From Monocercomonoides exilis (lineage: Eukaryota; Preaxostyla; Oxymonadida; Polymastigidae), in contig LSRY02000048.1 of the NCBI GenBank assembly GCA_001643675.2, positions 62,001-126,000 of the forward strand: 64,000 bases of DNA, given 5' to 3'. Numbering within the stretch: the first letter of the stretch is position 1; the number at the start of each line of letters is the position of its first letter. Position numbers and translations under genes: made by a program. Below are positions 25,456-38,224 of the stretch, piece after piece. The notes beneath the pieces were generated by a model. That model was not told where the DNA came from and made no database searches. It saw only the letters and a list, made by a program, of their open reading frames with translations.

Positions 25456-26897
25456 AAATTTACTGACCCATCTTTCGGTTTTCACCGACTGACTGGGTTT
25501 GTTCGTTATGAATTCGAATTGCTTCTTCGTCTTCTCTCATCATCAGCCCAACCTCATCGTGGAAGTGCAAAGTCAATCGAATCTTTGGATGAACAACTTT
25601 TTCTTTTGTAAGTTTTTCTTCACCACGGCTCCATTTCTTTAACTCCCGTCATATCTCAATCAAAACACGAATCTCAAACATCAACTGTTCGACTTCTTCA
25701 TTCAACAGCATCAAATTTAAAACCTCAACTTGCAAATCTTTTTCTTTCATTTCGTCCAGATCGTCCAAAACAAATGAAGGAGGTGGGAATTGTGCTTGAC
25801 TGCACAGTTATTCCAACAAACAAACCTGTTGGGAGGTTGGAGTTTGGAAAAAAATATTATACAGGAAAACACCACATCTGCAATGTCAAAGTAGAGGTGG
25901 GAGTTAACCCCAAGGTGGGGACAGCAAGTACAATAAGTTCTATCTACTCTGGGTCAACTCACGATTTCACTATTTTCAAAGAACATTACCCCACATTTGT
26001 TCAAAAGCTTGGAGGAACAAAGATTTTAGCTGATTTTGCTAACATAGGAGCGAAACCAGAGCTTGGGGCGATTATTGCAAAGCCAGTTGGAACTCCTGAA
26101 CTTGCATCTCATCGCGTTATCGAGAAAAGATCATTCGGAAGACTCAAAATACTCTTCACCGTCTTCAGAAAACCTTGGACATTTGATGTTGTGAAAGTTG
26201 CAGACTATTTTTTTGCGTTGTATGCTGCCTAACAAACTTTCATATCTTGCACAATCCACTCGCAAACAAGGATTTTGAGGCTAATTCATTGTTTTTGGAG
26301 GAGTTATATTCGAATTACTTGAGAAAAGCAGATGCAAAGAAGGTGGCTAATGCTAGATATTTCGCCAAAATGACAAATAAACTCAATCCAGAAAATACCC
26401 TAACACCCACAATAACTACAATTTTGGCAGAAACAGGAGGCTTATCTTTCACTTTTTTACCATTATTTTTTATTTTCTTTTACTATTTTTTCATTTTTAT
26501 AAACATCATTTTACCATATTTTTTTATTTCAGATGCTTCTGATGATGATCTGAGGTCGTTCGAAGCAGAAAAAGCGAAAGAAAGAAGAGAAAGAGCGAAC
26601 TGCGAAGTTTTGGAACAAAGAAGCGAGCAAAGGGAACAGGTTTTAGAAAAAGAAAGAAAAGATTTTGATGAAGATCAAAATTGTGATAATTCACAAGCTT
26701 GGCACCTGCCACAGCAATGGAAATCTATTAGTATTTTTTCTCCATCTTCAACTCAGCCTTTTCCTTCATTTACACAAACACAACCTTCTTCTTCCTTTTC
26801 ATCATCATCTTCATCTACTGCTTCTTCTTCATCTTCTGCTGATTCAAAACAAAATAAACCCTCATCTGTTCTCCAATTGTTACTGAATAAAAAGTGA
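25456..26897 (+). pseudogene. Harbinger/DDE_Tnp_4-like transposase, copy 1
   Basis: Open from about 25456 in frame 1. An in-frame TAA (LLQVFLHHGS) is followed without interruption by FLSFRPDRP and the catalytic core: Asp in GIVLDCTVIP, YYTGKHH, a SGSTHDF block, Asp in ILADFANIG, then HRVIEKRSFGRLKILF, where the last motif carries the family Glu/Arg signature. A frame change in a T-run (about 26211-26217) gives NFHILHNPL...NPENTLTP. An acidic coiled-coil tail (EAEKAKERRERANCE) follows a TTTATTTCAG acceptor-like site at about 26530. The frame is open across the putative intron. A paralogue lies at 32578-33546. The enzyme family inserts into short A/T-rich targets; no TIRs were found here. Confidence 0.8.
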
Positions 26898-26966
26898 ATA
26901 TCATTTAATTTTTCTTTGACTTCTTTTTTCAACCATCTCATCTTTTCAATAATCTCTATTAATTAA

Positions 26967-28569
26967 TATTTCCAACTCTGAATTTATTTTTTTGAAGGAA
27001 AAACAAAAATTGTGTTTATTTATAAAATTTCTATATATTTGTCAGTTTTCTATACAAAACATACTAATAAAAATGAAATAAGAAAAACAAAAAAGCAACA
27101 AAAACAATAAAGTTAACGAAATTAGATCAATATAGCTATTTTGCTATCAAAAATACAGATATAAAATTGATTTCAACTGTTGATCATCTCTCGCTCGTGT
27201 TTAAAACGTTAGTTTCAAATTGTTCATTATGATCCGAATCGGAATAAGAGATGTTGAAAATAAACAATTTACACTAAAAACAATCAAAGAAAGAATTCAC
27301 AAACTTGTGGTATTTGAAAGATCTGCCAACTAAGAAGAGAGTTTGAAAAAATAAGTCAATATCTTGATCGTAATTGACTCATAATTGTTAACAAAAAGAT
27401 CAAAAAATGATCTATTCAAATCAGATTTGATTAAGTCAAATCAAATAAGATTGACTAAATGCAAATTGATTAAATCAAATCAAAATTATGCACTCAATTC
27501 GCAAAAGTTCAACTTCAAACTCGATGTAGTCTAGTCGGTTAGGATTTAGGATTTTCACTCCTGAGACCCGGGTTCGATTCCCGGCATCGAGGATATTTTT
27601 TTCAATTATTAATTATATAATATTTTCACATATAATTCGAAAAATTTTCTTTTGCAGTTTAAAAATCATTTATTATGATTTGAATTTCTTATTGATAATA
27701 AATTGAAATTAAAAACAGATGCGTATCTGATAATTAATTATGACTCATCTTTATTTATATGAAGAGAGAAAAAAATTTGTACCTGAATTATTCCCTGTAT
27801 ACACTTCATTTTCTTTTTAAACTCTCGTCACATTCGTAATTTATTGAAGCTTTTTTCATAAAAATACCACTTTTAAATACTATTTATCCAATATTTGTTG
27901 TTTTTAAAACATATTAAACATATTTGACAAATCAAGAAATTGTTTTTGTGAATGCATCTCATTAAAAAATTCCGATAAAACAAAACACCTTATTAGACCT
28001 CTGTGACGTGACAAATGAAAATTGAAACAATGACAAAATGACTGACAAGATTTTTTTGATTTATCTAAAAGAGTAATTTTTAACGATTTCACAATTCTTT
28101 ATAACAAAAAAATTCATTCGAAAATCGATATACAACAATTCTTATTATTTTGAAGAAATCAAATTTTTTAAAATATGATAAAGTTTCCAATATATATATA
28201 TATATAATTTTTTTTTTTTTTTTTTTTTTTTTTTTGATAGAAAATGTCAGATTAAAAATTTTTTTGTCACAATTTGTCATTGACCTTCACTGACTGACAC
28301 TGACAAAAGAGAAAATGGTAGATATTTTTCATTCTATCATCTAATTTTTTCCAAAGCTTTTTGAAAAAATTTTAAAAGATTTCGCAATAATTCGTATTAT
28401 TCTGTTTTTAATTAATGAATATATATATATATATATATATATTGACGGACAAGGCTCCAAGTTATTTGTCAGTTTACAGAAGATTACACCTTATTTCTGC
28501 AACATAAATATTTAAACCTTTTCAAATCGATCCTCCAACAAATACCAATTATTATTAAAAATGAGAATT
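26967..28569. repeat. 1.6-kb duplicated unit, uninterrupted copy, containing tRNA-Glu
   Basis: Bases 26967-28205 match 35140-36378 almost perfectly (one substitution seen by eye), at a constant offset of 8173. Bases 28236-28569 match 44938-45271 at offset 16702. In this copy the two parts are joined by a (TA)n tract (28191-28206) and a poly-T run. In the other copy the (TA)n is where 8.5 kb of foreign sequence sits. The near identity implies a recent duplication. Confidence 0.95.
27520..27592 (+). tRNA. tRNA-Glu (anticodon TTC), copy 1
   Basis: Acceptor stem CTCGATG pairs with CATCGAG. Anticodon arm TAGGA-TTTTCAC-TCCTG has anticodon TTC; T arm is CCGGG-TTCGATT-CCCGG. T-run at 27594-27603 serves as a pol III terminator. 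D loop contains GGTT. The B box GGTTCGATTCC is intact. It would read GAA/GAG and is unrelated to the reassigned TAA/TAG codons. Confidence 0.95.
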
Positions 28570-29574
28570 ATTTATAAAATTTTTCATTTATGAAAAACTC
28601 AACGATTTGTTCGAATTTTTTTTTCAATCATAAAACTTTCATTTTTTCATTCTCATTCAAAATTATTAAAGAAATGTTCAAAAATTTAAAAAGATGTTTA
28701 AAATTTCTATATTGATCTTAATTCATATTCAATTAATTTTCTTCTATTTTTTCTTTTGTTTTATTCATCAAAAATACAATTTACTAATTATTTTTGATAT
28801 TATCAAAAATAATCACTTCATAATAATTTTAATAAATATAAAAATGAATTTATTTCAAAAATAAAAAAATTTATTATCGAAATATCCTAATAAATTAAAT
28901 AAAACATAAATAAAGAACTAAAATATTCCAAATTAATTTTACTTAAAGTAAAATTCTTTCTTTAATGAAAAATATATCTTAATGCAAATTACTTCAATAT
29001 TTTTGAAAGAAATTATTAATTTTGACTAAAAAATAAATATTTATATGATATAATTTTTTAATGAATTTTATTAATAAATTATTTTAATTTTGAAATGAAA
29101 ATAGTTCGAATTAAGAAATTATTTTTGAAAATATGAAAGGATATTTTAAATTAAATCTGTTATCAATGAATATTTTTATTCAATATTATGTCTAGAATTC
29201 ATAATACAAATGTCATTTAACCATTGATTTTTTTTTGTATGGAATTGTAAATAATTTTTTTTAAAAAGAGTTTCTTGTTTATATCTGAATATTAAATAAT
29301 GAGAATATTCGTCTAACATATTTATTATATTCCTAATCATATTTAGAATTTTTAATATCATTTTTGTTTTTTGAAATAAATTTAAAATGTTTGAGATAAT
29401 TTTTTATTGAAATAATCTATTTGTTTGTTGTCATTTTTTTTTTATCAAGTTATTTTTATAATTAGAAAATTTGTTTTTTTGAAAAATTTGAACAAAAAAT
29501 GTTTTCATTCAATTCTAAGTTTTAAAAGATATTAAAATTTGAAAAACGTACAAAATTTTCATAAATGAAATTTT
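28570..29574. other. AT-rich spacer
   Basis: Only AT-rich sequence; apparent short frames are not supported. Confidence 0.65.
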
Positions 29575-30750
29575 GATAATAACACATGAAGAAAAAAATA
29601 ATGCAAAGCCAAATTTAGTTTCCAAATGCAGATTTCGACCAACAATTTTCACATTTTGGAATTTGATTTTCAGCAAAATCATCTGAGGCTTGAAACACGC
29701 AATTCAGCCCACCGACAATATCTGATCCAGCGATTGAAATAAAATAACCTGCTCCTCTTTATGATGAAGATAAATGATGGCAGCTAGTGCACATATTTAT
29801 TCGATGGCTGCGAATCAAAAACATCTCCTTCAAATTCCAATTATTTTTTGATAGAGGTTCCATAACTGCAGAAAACACGTCAGTTAAAATTTTTGGTTCA
29901 TCCAGACATCCAAACAACAGTTCATAAAAATTCTTCATTCTTCTCTTTCCCCAAGCTTTCACTGATTTTGATGGATTCCGATTTTCTTCCAAAAGACACA
30001 AAAAATATCTTTGATTTTTGGAAATGTGACTTTCCTCTGTGCATTTATCAATGCATAAGGAAGCAAGACATTGACATAAAGAATTGAAAGCACATGTTTT
30101 CCCAAAATTATTTAATGATCTTCCTTTGCAAATACTCATTAATACATTCACATCATCATCACTATCTTTATCACTCAACTCCAATTTAAACAAACTCTCC
30201 GCATATTCAAAAATTTATCTCTGTTTAATTTGGATTTGTTATCTATTTTCAATTTAGGACGAAATGTGTATTTCATAAAATTGTCAAAAAAATCGATGGA
30301 ATAAACATAATCATTCTCAAAACAAACATCCGACATAATTGAAGAATTCGAAAGACAATAAAATATATCTATATGATAAATTACATTCATTGAAGGAGCT
30401 AGAGAAGTTTTTGAATGAATTTTTGAAAGATCTGACTGATAAATATTCTTTGATGATGATGTTAAAATTGGTTGATTGTTGTTTGTGATGCGAAATGATG
30501 ATGCATTACATGCAATCTGTGAATTGGTAGAAATATTTTGTTGTGAACTCACACTTAACTGTTTTTCTTTTTGTTTTTGTGAATTCTAAGCAAATTCAAT
30601 CTTTTCAAATGGCAACTCCTGAAAGTGTTGTTTCTGAATCCATTTTGAATTATCACATATAGTTATTGGATAATTTTCAAACGATTCTGTGCTTTCAGAA
30701 TTGGAATGAAGCTCAATTACATGTCGACACTCTTTCGGAAAAGCTGTTGT
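29575..30750 (-). pseudogene. USP-C: USP-family protease gene, one frameshift, 3' end decayed
   Basis: Behind a TTTACAACAG acceptor-like site at about 30745 the frame reads CRHVIELHSNSEST, passes TAG at 30586 (EFAQNSQ) and continues to a T5 run at about 30205, where one base must be gained or lost. The next frame has the Cys box NNFGKTCAFNSLCQCLASL and the pair CTSCHH. After TAA at 29759 it has a segment (FISIAGSDIVGGLNCVF) that aligns with USP-A (FFVTIKGSDVVSGLQDLF), then CENC. This TAA therefore falls within conserved protein. No convincing His box follows; the 3' end dissolves into AT-rich sequence. Probably inactive as a protease. Confidence 0.7.
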
Positions 30751-32577
30751 AAAAAAAAAAAATTTGAAATAAAATGAAATGAAGATGTGAGAATAATTGC
30801 TTCTTTCTCTTTAATGATGAAGCGTTTTCAAAAATTGTTTTGACCTTGATAGTGCCTCAAAAAGTTTTTTTTCCTTGTTCTGTTGATTGGAAAAATGTTG
30901 CGAGAACAAGTTCTGCATGGTTTTCTGAAATTTTTTCGGAAGCTTTTTCAAGATTTCTGATATCCCTTAAAATGCTTATGAATATTGCTCCAATGATCAT
31001 TCAATTTATGTGAAAATATTGTGTTTGCTCAAAATGAATTCTCACAAATTGGTTTTTATTTTTGAAAAGTGATAAGTATTTAATATCTTCGTCTAAAAAT
31101 AATTGAACCTATTTAATTTTAATATTTCGATAAATCCATCAATTTTTCTTTCAACACATGCATTCTCTAATCAATTACGTTTGAAAGTTCCAATTTTCAA
31201 AAAATAAAAATCACACACATTTTTTGCAAAAAAATGAGTGATTTCTTTTGAAATCATCTTTTTTCACACAAATTTTTCAGTTCAAAAATTTATCTTAAAT
31301 ATTAACATTTGAACTTTAAAAATGTATTCTGAAGCCTTTTAACTTTTCATATTTGATTAAGTTAAAACATTTGTTCAAAAAAAAAAAGAAAAAAGAAAGA
31401 AAAAAAAAAAAGAAAAAAGAAAGAAAAAAAAAAAAGGAAAAAAAAAAGAAAAAAAAGGAAAAAAAAAAGAAAAAAGAAAAAAAAGAAAAAAAAATGATAA
31501 TCATACTTCATCTCTTATAATTAAAAATCTCAATCAAAAAACTGACAATCTCTGAAAATCAACACTCCGATAAATAATATGATGATAAAAATAATCACCC
31601 AAATTATCAAATAAGTTTCAATAATATTTTATTTAAATATCGAGCATTTGAAATTAATCATAAATAATGACATATATACAATCAGCGTATTTTGAGTTTT
31701 GGTTTTTTAAAGGATCCTAACATTTAATTCTCAATAGAAATTAATTTTAGTAGAATTTTATTCTTTCGAATTGAATTGATTGGGAAACGACTTGTTCCAC
31801 TTCGCTTTTTGAATGTTAATCACTTTATATAGTTATTTTTTTTCAATTTTTTTTTTTGGTAACTTTCGAACATTCAAATTCTTTTTGTTTTGTGACTCGT
31901 GACCTTAACTTTTATCGTTTCTTAAATAACTTCCCCATTAAATTGAGTAAGGTTTTAACATTTTGTTGGTATGTCTATTATATGTAATTAAAACTTTTTT
32001 TGATAAGTTTTTTGATTTTTGTTTTATTTTTGAACAGTGCATTTGAATCTTGTTTTAATGCAGTTTTAACTAGAATAAATAACTTTTAACCATTTTTAAC
32101 TATATTTTTTATATGTTTTGTATATTAATAAAAGTTCTAAATGATTGAATAATTCTTTTTTTTACAGATTCACTCATTTCATATTTTTATTTTTTGTTTT
32201 TAGAATCAACAATGAAATAAAGTTATTCAATGAAAATTTCATGTTTTTTTAATTATGTTTTATATAAATTAATTTTAAAAACTTGTCAATTATTAAATGA
32301 TATTCTATTTAAAAAAAAAAATGAAAGTTAAGTGAATTGAAAAATAAAAAACTATTAAAAAACAAAATGTTATTATCTCAGCAAGCTCAGCAAATGTGTT
32401 TTGCTAACTCTTTATTCTTTCATTGTGGAATTGGAAAAAGAAGCAGAAGGAAATAATGTTGTTGATGAATGTTGCTGCAGGCGAAGAGATCTTCATTAAT
32501 TTGAGATGTGTCAATCTTGTAAACAATCACCACTTTCTGTTTCTTATTCCATTTTTGTCTCTCTCATTTATTTTTAT
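30751..32577. other. AT-rich spacer with decayed upstream exons and an A-rich simple repeat
   Basis: The first ~250 bases may hold earlier exons of USP-C on the minus strand (a frame with EKASEKISENHAEL). The rest is AT-rich, with an (A3-9 G)n tract at 31378-31495. Confidence 0.5.
31378..31495. repeat. Purine-rich (AnG)n low-complexity tract
   Basis: A-runs separated by single G residues; poly-Phe in the opposite frame is an artefact. Confidence 0.95.
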
Positions 32578-33546
32578 TCAATCACTTCTTTCTTTTTCTT
32601 CAACAGAAATTTTCCTTTTCTTATCCTTTTCCTCTTTTTCCTCTTTTTCTTCCTTTTCTTCTTCATTTTCTGACTGTGAGTCATGAGAATCGCCTAAAAA
32701 ACATAGTTATGGTAATGTTAATATAAAAACAAGAAAAATAGACATTAAAAACATTAATATGGGTTGAAAAATAAAATCACTCTAACATCTTTGCAAGCAA
32801 AGATGCAACATTGGGTGTCAATGGAAAGTCAGGATTCAGGCGGTTTTTCAGTTTTGCTCTGTATTTTTCATTTGAAACTCATCTTGCTCTTTGTCTATTT
32901 AAAAAGTGTATTTGTGAGTCATTGACAAATTTTTCATTAACATCAATATCCTTTGCAGTCAGCTTATTGTGTTGAATATGAAAATTGACAAAGCAGCACG
33001 CAACAGAAAATTAACTTCTGACTGAAGACTTTGAAAGGCCAGGGATGCTGAAAGACAGCGAAAAGCTTTTTCAATCTACCAAAGAAGCGCTCAACGATTA
33101 CGCGACGAGAAGCGAGGTGTGGATTTCCGACCGGTTTCGTAATATATGCATCCAAATCAGCCCTCGCCGCGATGTGTGCCGAGTCCGCAAGCACATTTGA
33201 GCCCTCAAACTGCACCTTTAATTGTGGGAAATTCTCTTTGAAGATAGAAAAGTCATGTGTTGAGCCGGTATAAATGGAACTGAGCGTGCATGCTTTGCCA
33301 ATGCGTGTGTTTTCACCAACTTCAGCCTTTGCGCAGAAGATATGATGCTTCCCGCTGTAGAATTTTGTTCCAAACTGCCAACTTCCAGCTGGTCTGTTGA
33401 TTGGAAGAACTGTGCCGCCAACCACAACACCCACATCTCTCATATCATCTAATCTATCTGGTCGAAATGTTAATAACAAATCAGCAAAAGGTATTTTAAA
33501 GTCATTCACAACACTATGAAAAAGTCGAACAAGAGAATTTGGTGTT
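32578..33546 (-). pseudogene. Harbinger/DDE_Tnp_4-like transposase, copy 2
   Basis: Starts behind an acceptor-like TTTTTCAG. It matches copy 1 throughout: LLTFRPDRLDD, VVVGGTVLPINRP (the first catalytic Asp is Gly here), FYSGKHH, TGSTHDFSIF, Asp in VLADSAHIAAR, and VIVERFFGRLKKLF. A frame change at about 33010 leads to FVNFHIQHNKL and NPDFPLTPNV, with one internal TGA. The acidic tail (SHDSQSENEEEKEEKEE) begins right after TGTTTTTTAG, at the same place as the acceptor in copy 1. It ends TGA 32578-32580. The loss of the first Asp makes it inactive. Flanked upstream by a (CA)n-(A)n microsatellite. Confidence 0.8.
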
Positions 33547-33585
33547 CTGAAAAATGATGAAGCTAAAAAATGAGTGATTGTTTTG

Positions 33586-33596
33586 ACACACACACA

Positions 33597-33643
<47 letters not shown>

Positions 33644-33659
33644 AAAGAAAAAGAAAAAA
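33586..33659. repeat. (CA)n-(A)n microsatellite
   Basis: About 12 CA units followed by a long A run. Confidence 0.97.
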
Positions 33660-35139
33660 ATTTAAAATATAAAATTTAATAAAATAATCCAATCAAATTA
33701 CAATACACAGAACATAGTTATGATTTAAAAAAATAATCGCTTATTTTAAAAGCAATTTCATTGTAGTGGTTTGATCACAATTTTTGTGTTTTTTTTTAAT
33801 AGTTTGTGATTGAACATTTTTCGAGCAGCGAACTCAAAATATGTATTCGTTAAGCAAAGAGTGTTGTATACAGGTTTGAACTGATAACAGAATATTGTTA
33901 AATTTCTGATGATTTTTTCCAGTACAATTTACAAATTTTTTTGGCTTTGTTTACATGATCACTATTAATAATTGTTGTTAATGAAACACTTTTTAATGAT
34001 TATTCATTTTTAGCAATTCAAAACAATGATTATATCAATTTGGAATAGTCATTTTATATAAGAATAAGTTTTTCATGAACAAAACTATTTGAAAGATTTT
34101 GTTAATAATAAGATTTTATGATAGTTGTTTGAAAAAAAATTTCTAACAATGAAATAAAACATTTGGAACAAATCCAAATATTATTATTGTTGTTTATAAT
34201 AAAAAGATAAAACAATGATTAATTGTATTATAATTTCATAAAAAATTTTTGCTGGATTAGTAATGATTGTGATGGACTCTGAATTGGAGTATTTTGAGTC
34301 AGTGAATCCGAATAAAAAGATGTAGCAGTTTTAACAGGAAAAGGAGCAGTTAAAGATTAGTGTATATTTTGTGTTTATTTTCATTTGCGAAAGATAAACA
34401 AATCGAGTGAATAACATCTGGATTGTGTTTTTGATATTTCTCTTTCACTTTCTCCTTCGAAAAAAATTTTTTTCATTTTAAAATTTGAATCTTTGTTTTT
34501 CCATTTATTCTTTTCTTTAACAAATTGCATGATCTCTGGTATCTGAATTATTGTTTTCTCCATTTCAGTTAACAAAAATATATGTGAGAATATTTTTGAA
34601 TTCAAATTTTATTGTGTCAAAATATTTGATTTTTGAATAATATTTATATTATTTGATGATGAATACAATTAAAACCGGATATCATTACATCGAATATAAT
34701 CAACATCGTTTGAAGTCACATTTTTCCATGCACAAACATTTTTGTCCAAATTTTCATTCATTTTCCATCACACATTGTCACAGGGCTGAAAATATATAAT
34801 CACAATTTTTATTATTATAGGTGCTTTTTTCAATGAAATATCGATTTTTTGATCAAAATTTTCAATTTTTTAATTTTTCAAAATTATGTTTAAAAAAGTC
34901 TAAATAATGTGTATTAATAAAAAAATTGATTTCGCAAGTGAAAAATGCGTTTTAATGAAAAATTTTCAAAAATTAAAAGTTTCACTCAAATTTAATTAAT
35001 TAATTAATTAATTTGAATAATTTTCTGTGATAAACAGCATCGTATATTATCACAATCGGATAAAGTCACAAAAAGTTATGCAAAAACAGATATGATTATT
35101 GCAGGTTTATATTGTATTTTAACAATTAATCACAACAAT
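33660..35139. other. AT-rich spacer
   Basis: No gene or repeat recognised except a short TTAA run near 35000. Confidence 0.65.
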
Positions 35140-36378
35140 TATTTCCAACTCTGAATTTATTTTTTTGAAGGAAAAACAAAAATTGTGTTTATTTATAAAA
35201 TTTCTATATATTTGTCAGTTTTCTATACAAAACATACTAATAAAAATGAAATGAGAAAAACAAAAAAGCAACAAAAACAATAAAGTTAACGAAATTAGAT
35301 CAATATAGCTATTTTGCTATCAAAAATACAGATATAAAATTGATTTCAACTGTTGATCATCTCTCGCTCGTGTTTAAAACGTTAGTTTCAAATTGTTCAT
35401 TATGATCCGAATCGGAATAAGAGATGTTGAAAATAAACAATTTACACTAAAAACAATCAAAGAAAGAATTCACAAACTTGTGGTATTTGAAAGATCTGCC
35501 AACTAAGAAGAGAGTTTGAAAAAATAAGTCAATATCTTGATCGTAATTGACTCATAATTGTTAACAAAAAGATCAAAAAATGATCTATTCAAATCAGATT
35601 TGATTAAGTCAAATCAAATAAGATTGACTAAATGCAAATTGATTAAATCAAATCAAAATTATGCACTCAATTCGCAAAAGTTCAACTTCAAACTCGATGT
35701 AGTCTAGTCGGTTAGGATTTAGGATTTTCACTCCTGAGACCCGGGTTCGATTCCCGGCATCGAGGATATTTTTTTCAATTATTAATTATATAATATTTTC
35801 ACATATAATTCGAAAAATTTTCTTTTGCAGTTTAAAAATCATTTATTATGATTTGAATTTCTTATTGATAATAAATTGAAATTAAAAACAGATGCGTATC
35901 TGATAATTAATTATGACTCATCTTTATTTATATGAAGAGAGAAAAAAATTTGTACCTGAATTATTCCCTGTATACACTTCATTTTCTTTTTAAACTCTCG
36001 TCACATTCGTAATTTATTGAAGCTTTTTTCATAAAAATACCACTTTTAAATACTATTTATCCAATATTTGTTGTTTTTAAAACATATTAAACATATTTGA
36101 CAAATCAAGAAATTGTTTTTGTGAATGCATCTCATTAAAAAATTCCGATAAAACAAAACACCTTATTAGACCTCTGTGACGTGACAAATGAAAATTGAAA
36201 CAATGACAAAATGACTGACAAGATTTTTTTGATTTATCTAAAAGAGTAATTTTTAACGATTTCACAATTCTTTATAACAAAAAAATTCATTCGAAAATCG
36301 ATATACAACAATTCTTATTATTTTGAAGAAATCAAATTTTTTAAAATATGATAAAGTTTCCAATATATATATATATAT
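35140..36378. repeat. Duplicated tRNA-Glu unit, second copy, left part
   Basis: Matches 26967-28205. It ends in the (TA)n tract exactly where element E1 begins; the unit resumes at 44864. Confidence 0.95.
35693..35765 (+). tRNA. tRNA-Glu (anticodon TTC), copy 2
   Basis: Same sequence as 27520-27592, with the same flanks and T-run terminator. Confidence 0.95.
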
Positions 36379-36402
36379 GGGTATATTTTTATGAAAAGTC
36401 AC
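36378..36402 (+). repeat. E1 left 25-bp terminal inverted repeat
   Basis: Starts TGGGTATA and ends GAAAAGTCAC. It is followed by CACTGATCAAAAAA, an inner motif also seen at the left end of E3 and, inverted, at the right end of E4. Confidence 0.85.
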
Positions 36403-37212
36403 CACTGATCAAAAAAATTGTCCCATGGATGTGATTTTTAACTCATTCCGTTTCCATTATTTTTATGAAAAACTGAGACTTTCTCAGTGATGTTTGATGA
36501 TTATAAACAAACATCTTAATAAGAAAGAGCAATTTCGAATAAAAAATAATATTTCTGTTTAACTGATCAGAATAAAAATTTAAAATTTTCGAAGAATATG
36601 TGATAATATTTTGCAGCTTATCTTAAAATTGTTGATTCATAAAGTTTTAAACGTGTGCATCAATAATTTTTTTGTGAATTAATTTGATTTTCATATTAAT
36701 TTGATGTTTTGTAATGAACGAAGTTTTCTTTATACAATATGTACCTGAACTTTTCAAAGATACAAGTTTTACCGCCACATGCTCAATATATCCGAAATTG
36801 GATATAGAAAGATGTTTGCATTTGTTGTAACACTTAATTTTATTATTTATTTGTTTTTCATTTAAACGTACTTTGGAAAATTAAATAGTTCGCAGTTGAC
36901 GGCCAATATTCGTTTTATCAATAGCAATACTCAAAGTTGGAAATAGAAAGAAGGAAGTTTCGAGATTATCTTTTCGTGCTCAAAGAAAAAATACTATATA
37001 TATTGAAACGTAGAGGAAACGTACAGATAAGACATTGAATGATTCACCTCGCTGATCACAAGCAATCATCATTTGAAAGCGAAATATAGAATACGAAACT
37101 GAAAGCACACAATCATGCTCTCCCAATCGCAAACTTCGCAAACTGCAAGGCTATCGGACATACGCTTTATAACTACACAACCGTCTCAATCGCAGCAAAT
37201 TCGTCCATCTTT

Positions 37213-37862
37213 TCATTCTGTCTGTCCGAATAAAAAAGTTACAACGTAACATCTGAAGCCAAACATCCATTCCCACCCCATTCTCCTCTCTCCTTCACCT
37301 CTTACAAAAACCACTCTCTCCTCCTTCTCATTCTTCTCCCTCCACCCAAACAGCTTCTCCCAAATGAATGTGATGAGCATCTTCCTGAACGGATGCATCA
37401 TTAGTTCCACAACATGCTTCCTCACAATCCGCACCCGCTCAACATACAGGTCCACCAGCCCCCCTTCACCTTCACATTCATCTTCGCCAGATAGTCCCGC
37501 TAGATCCCATTCTCACTCGTGTTGGCCAGCGTCACACACTCTGGATGCACAAGCAAACTAGAAAGCGATTCCACGAACAGAACTTGCACTCACTTTTCAT
37601 CATCATCATCATCTTTTTTTTTAGGCATCAACACTTCTTATTCTATTCTCAATCTCAACCTCGCTTCTCATTCCACATCATCGAAGTCTCCAAGCTGAAA
37701 GATCATAAACCATTAAACGTTGAGTGTGCTTTTACTGAGACAGTGAATCCAACACAAAATTCTCGTTGATCCTCGAAATCAGCATATTCGAGCATGTCCT
37801 TCAGTCTCTCCTATTTCATGCCCTTCTCCACTTTGAATGCAGTGTATTCTTCGAGCAATTGA
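37213..37862 (-). pseudogene. Broken GC-rich gene at the left of E1, helical, unrecognised
   Basis: Minus strand. One frame gives LLEEYTAFKVEKGMK-TAG-ERLKDMLEYADFEDQ. Another, after a C6/G6 homopolymer at about 37459, joins LVHPECVTLANTSENGI-TAG-RDYLAKM to VDLYVERVRIVRKHVVELMM. It then goes through a Glu/Lys/Arg-rich stretch to TGA at 37213-37215. TAG as Gln keeps both segments open. The LVHPECV block recalls FLMHPDVCD of the E3 gene, so it may be a displaced part of a family F-type gene. Function unknown. Confidence 0.45.
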
Positions 37863-38017
37863 AAAAAAAACTTCGTTGTAACAAAGATAATTTTTTGACA
37901 GAGCAGGTTGTGCGGAACTTATCTTCCTTTGCGGTTTATGCTAATTGTTAAACAAAGAGGGGTGGAAGAGACTGCGTGTGGAGCGATAGCTCTGCAGCCG
38001 GACAAGGAAACGCGCTA

Positions 38018-38224
38018 ATGTAGGTGACGTTCAGCACGCTATTGTTCAAGACAGAGAAAGATTACTACAGAGCAAGAATTACACTGAAGGAAATGTGGGA
38101 AGAGCTGAAGATGCAAATTCTGATGTTCAAGCTGGTGACAGAGCAGCTGCAGTTCTTGGTGCTCAGTGTGATGAATGCGCAGGCACATTACAAGGAGCTG
38201 CTAGGATACATCCACACAACATGA
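38018..38224 (+). CDS. Short alpha-helical ORF in E1
   Basis: ATG-TAG(Gln) start followed by VTFSTLLFKTEKDYYRARI and a helical stretch (EELKMQILMFKLVTEQLQF) to TGA 38222-38224; 68 residues. The frame is also open upstream without an ATG, so it may be an exon. No family recognised. Confidence 0.35.

Noticed and set aside
26205-26235. Programmed -1 frameshift at a T-run in the Harbinger-type transposase
   Set aside because: Copy 2 changes frame in the opposite direction at a similar place, so independent indels are more likely.
28089-28280. Poly-Lys containing minus-strand ORF
   Set aside because: Produced by the poly-T run in the duplicated unit.
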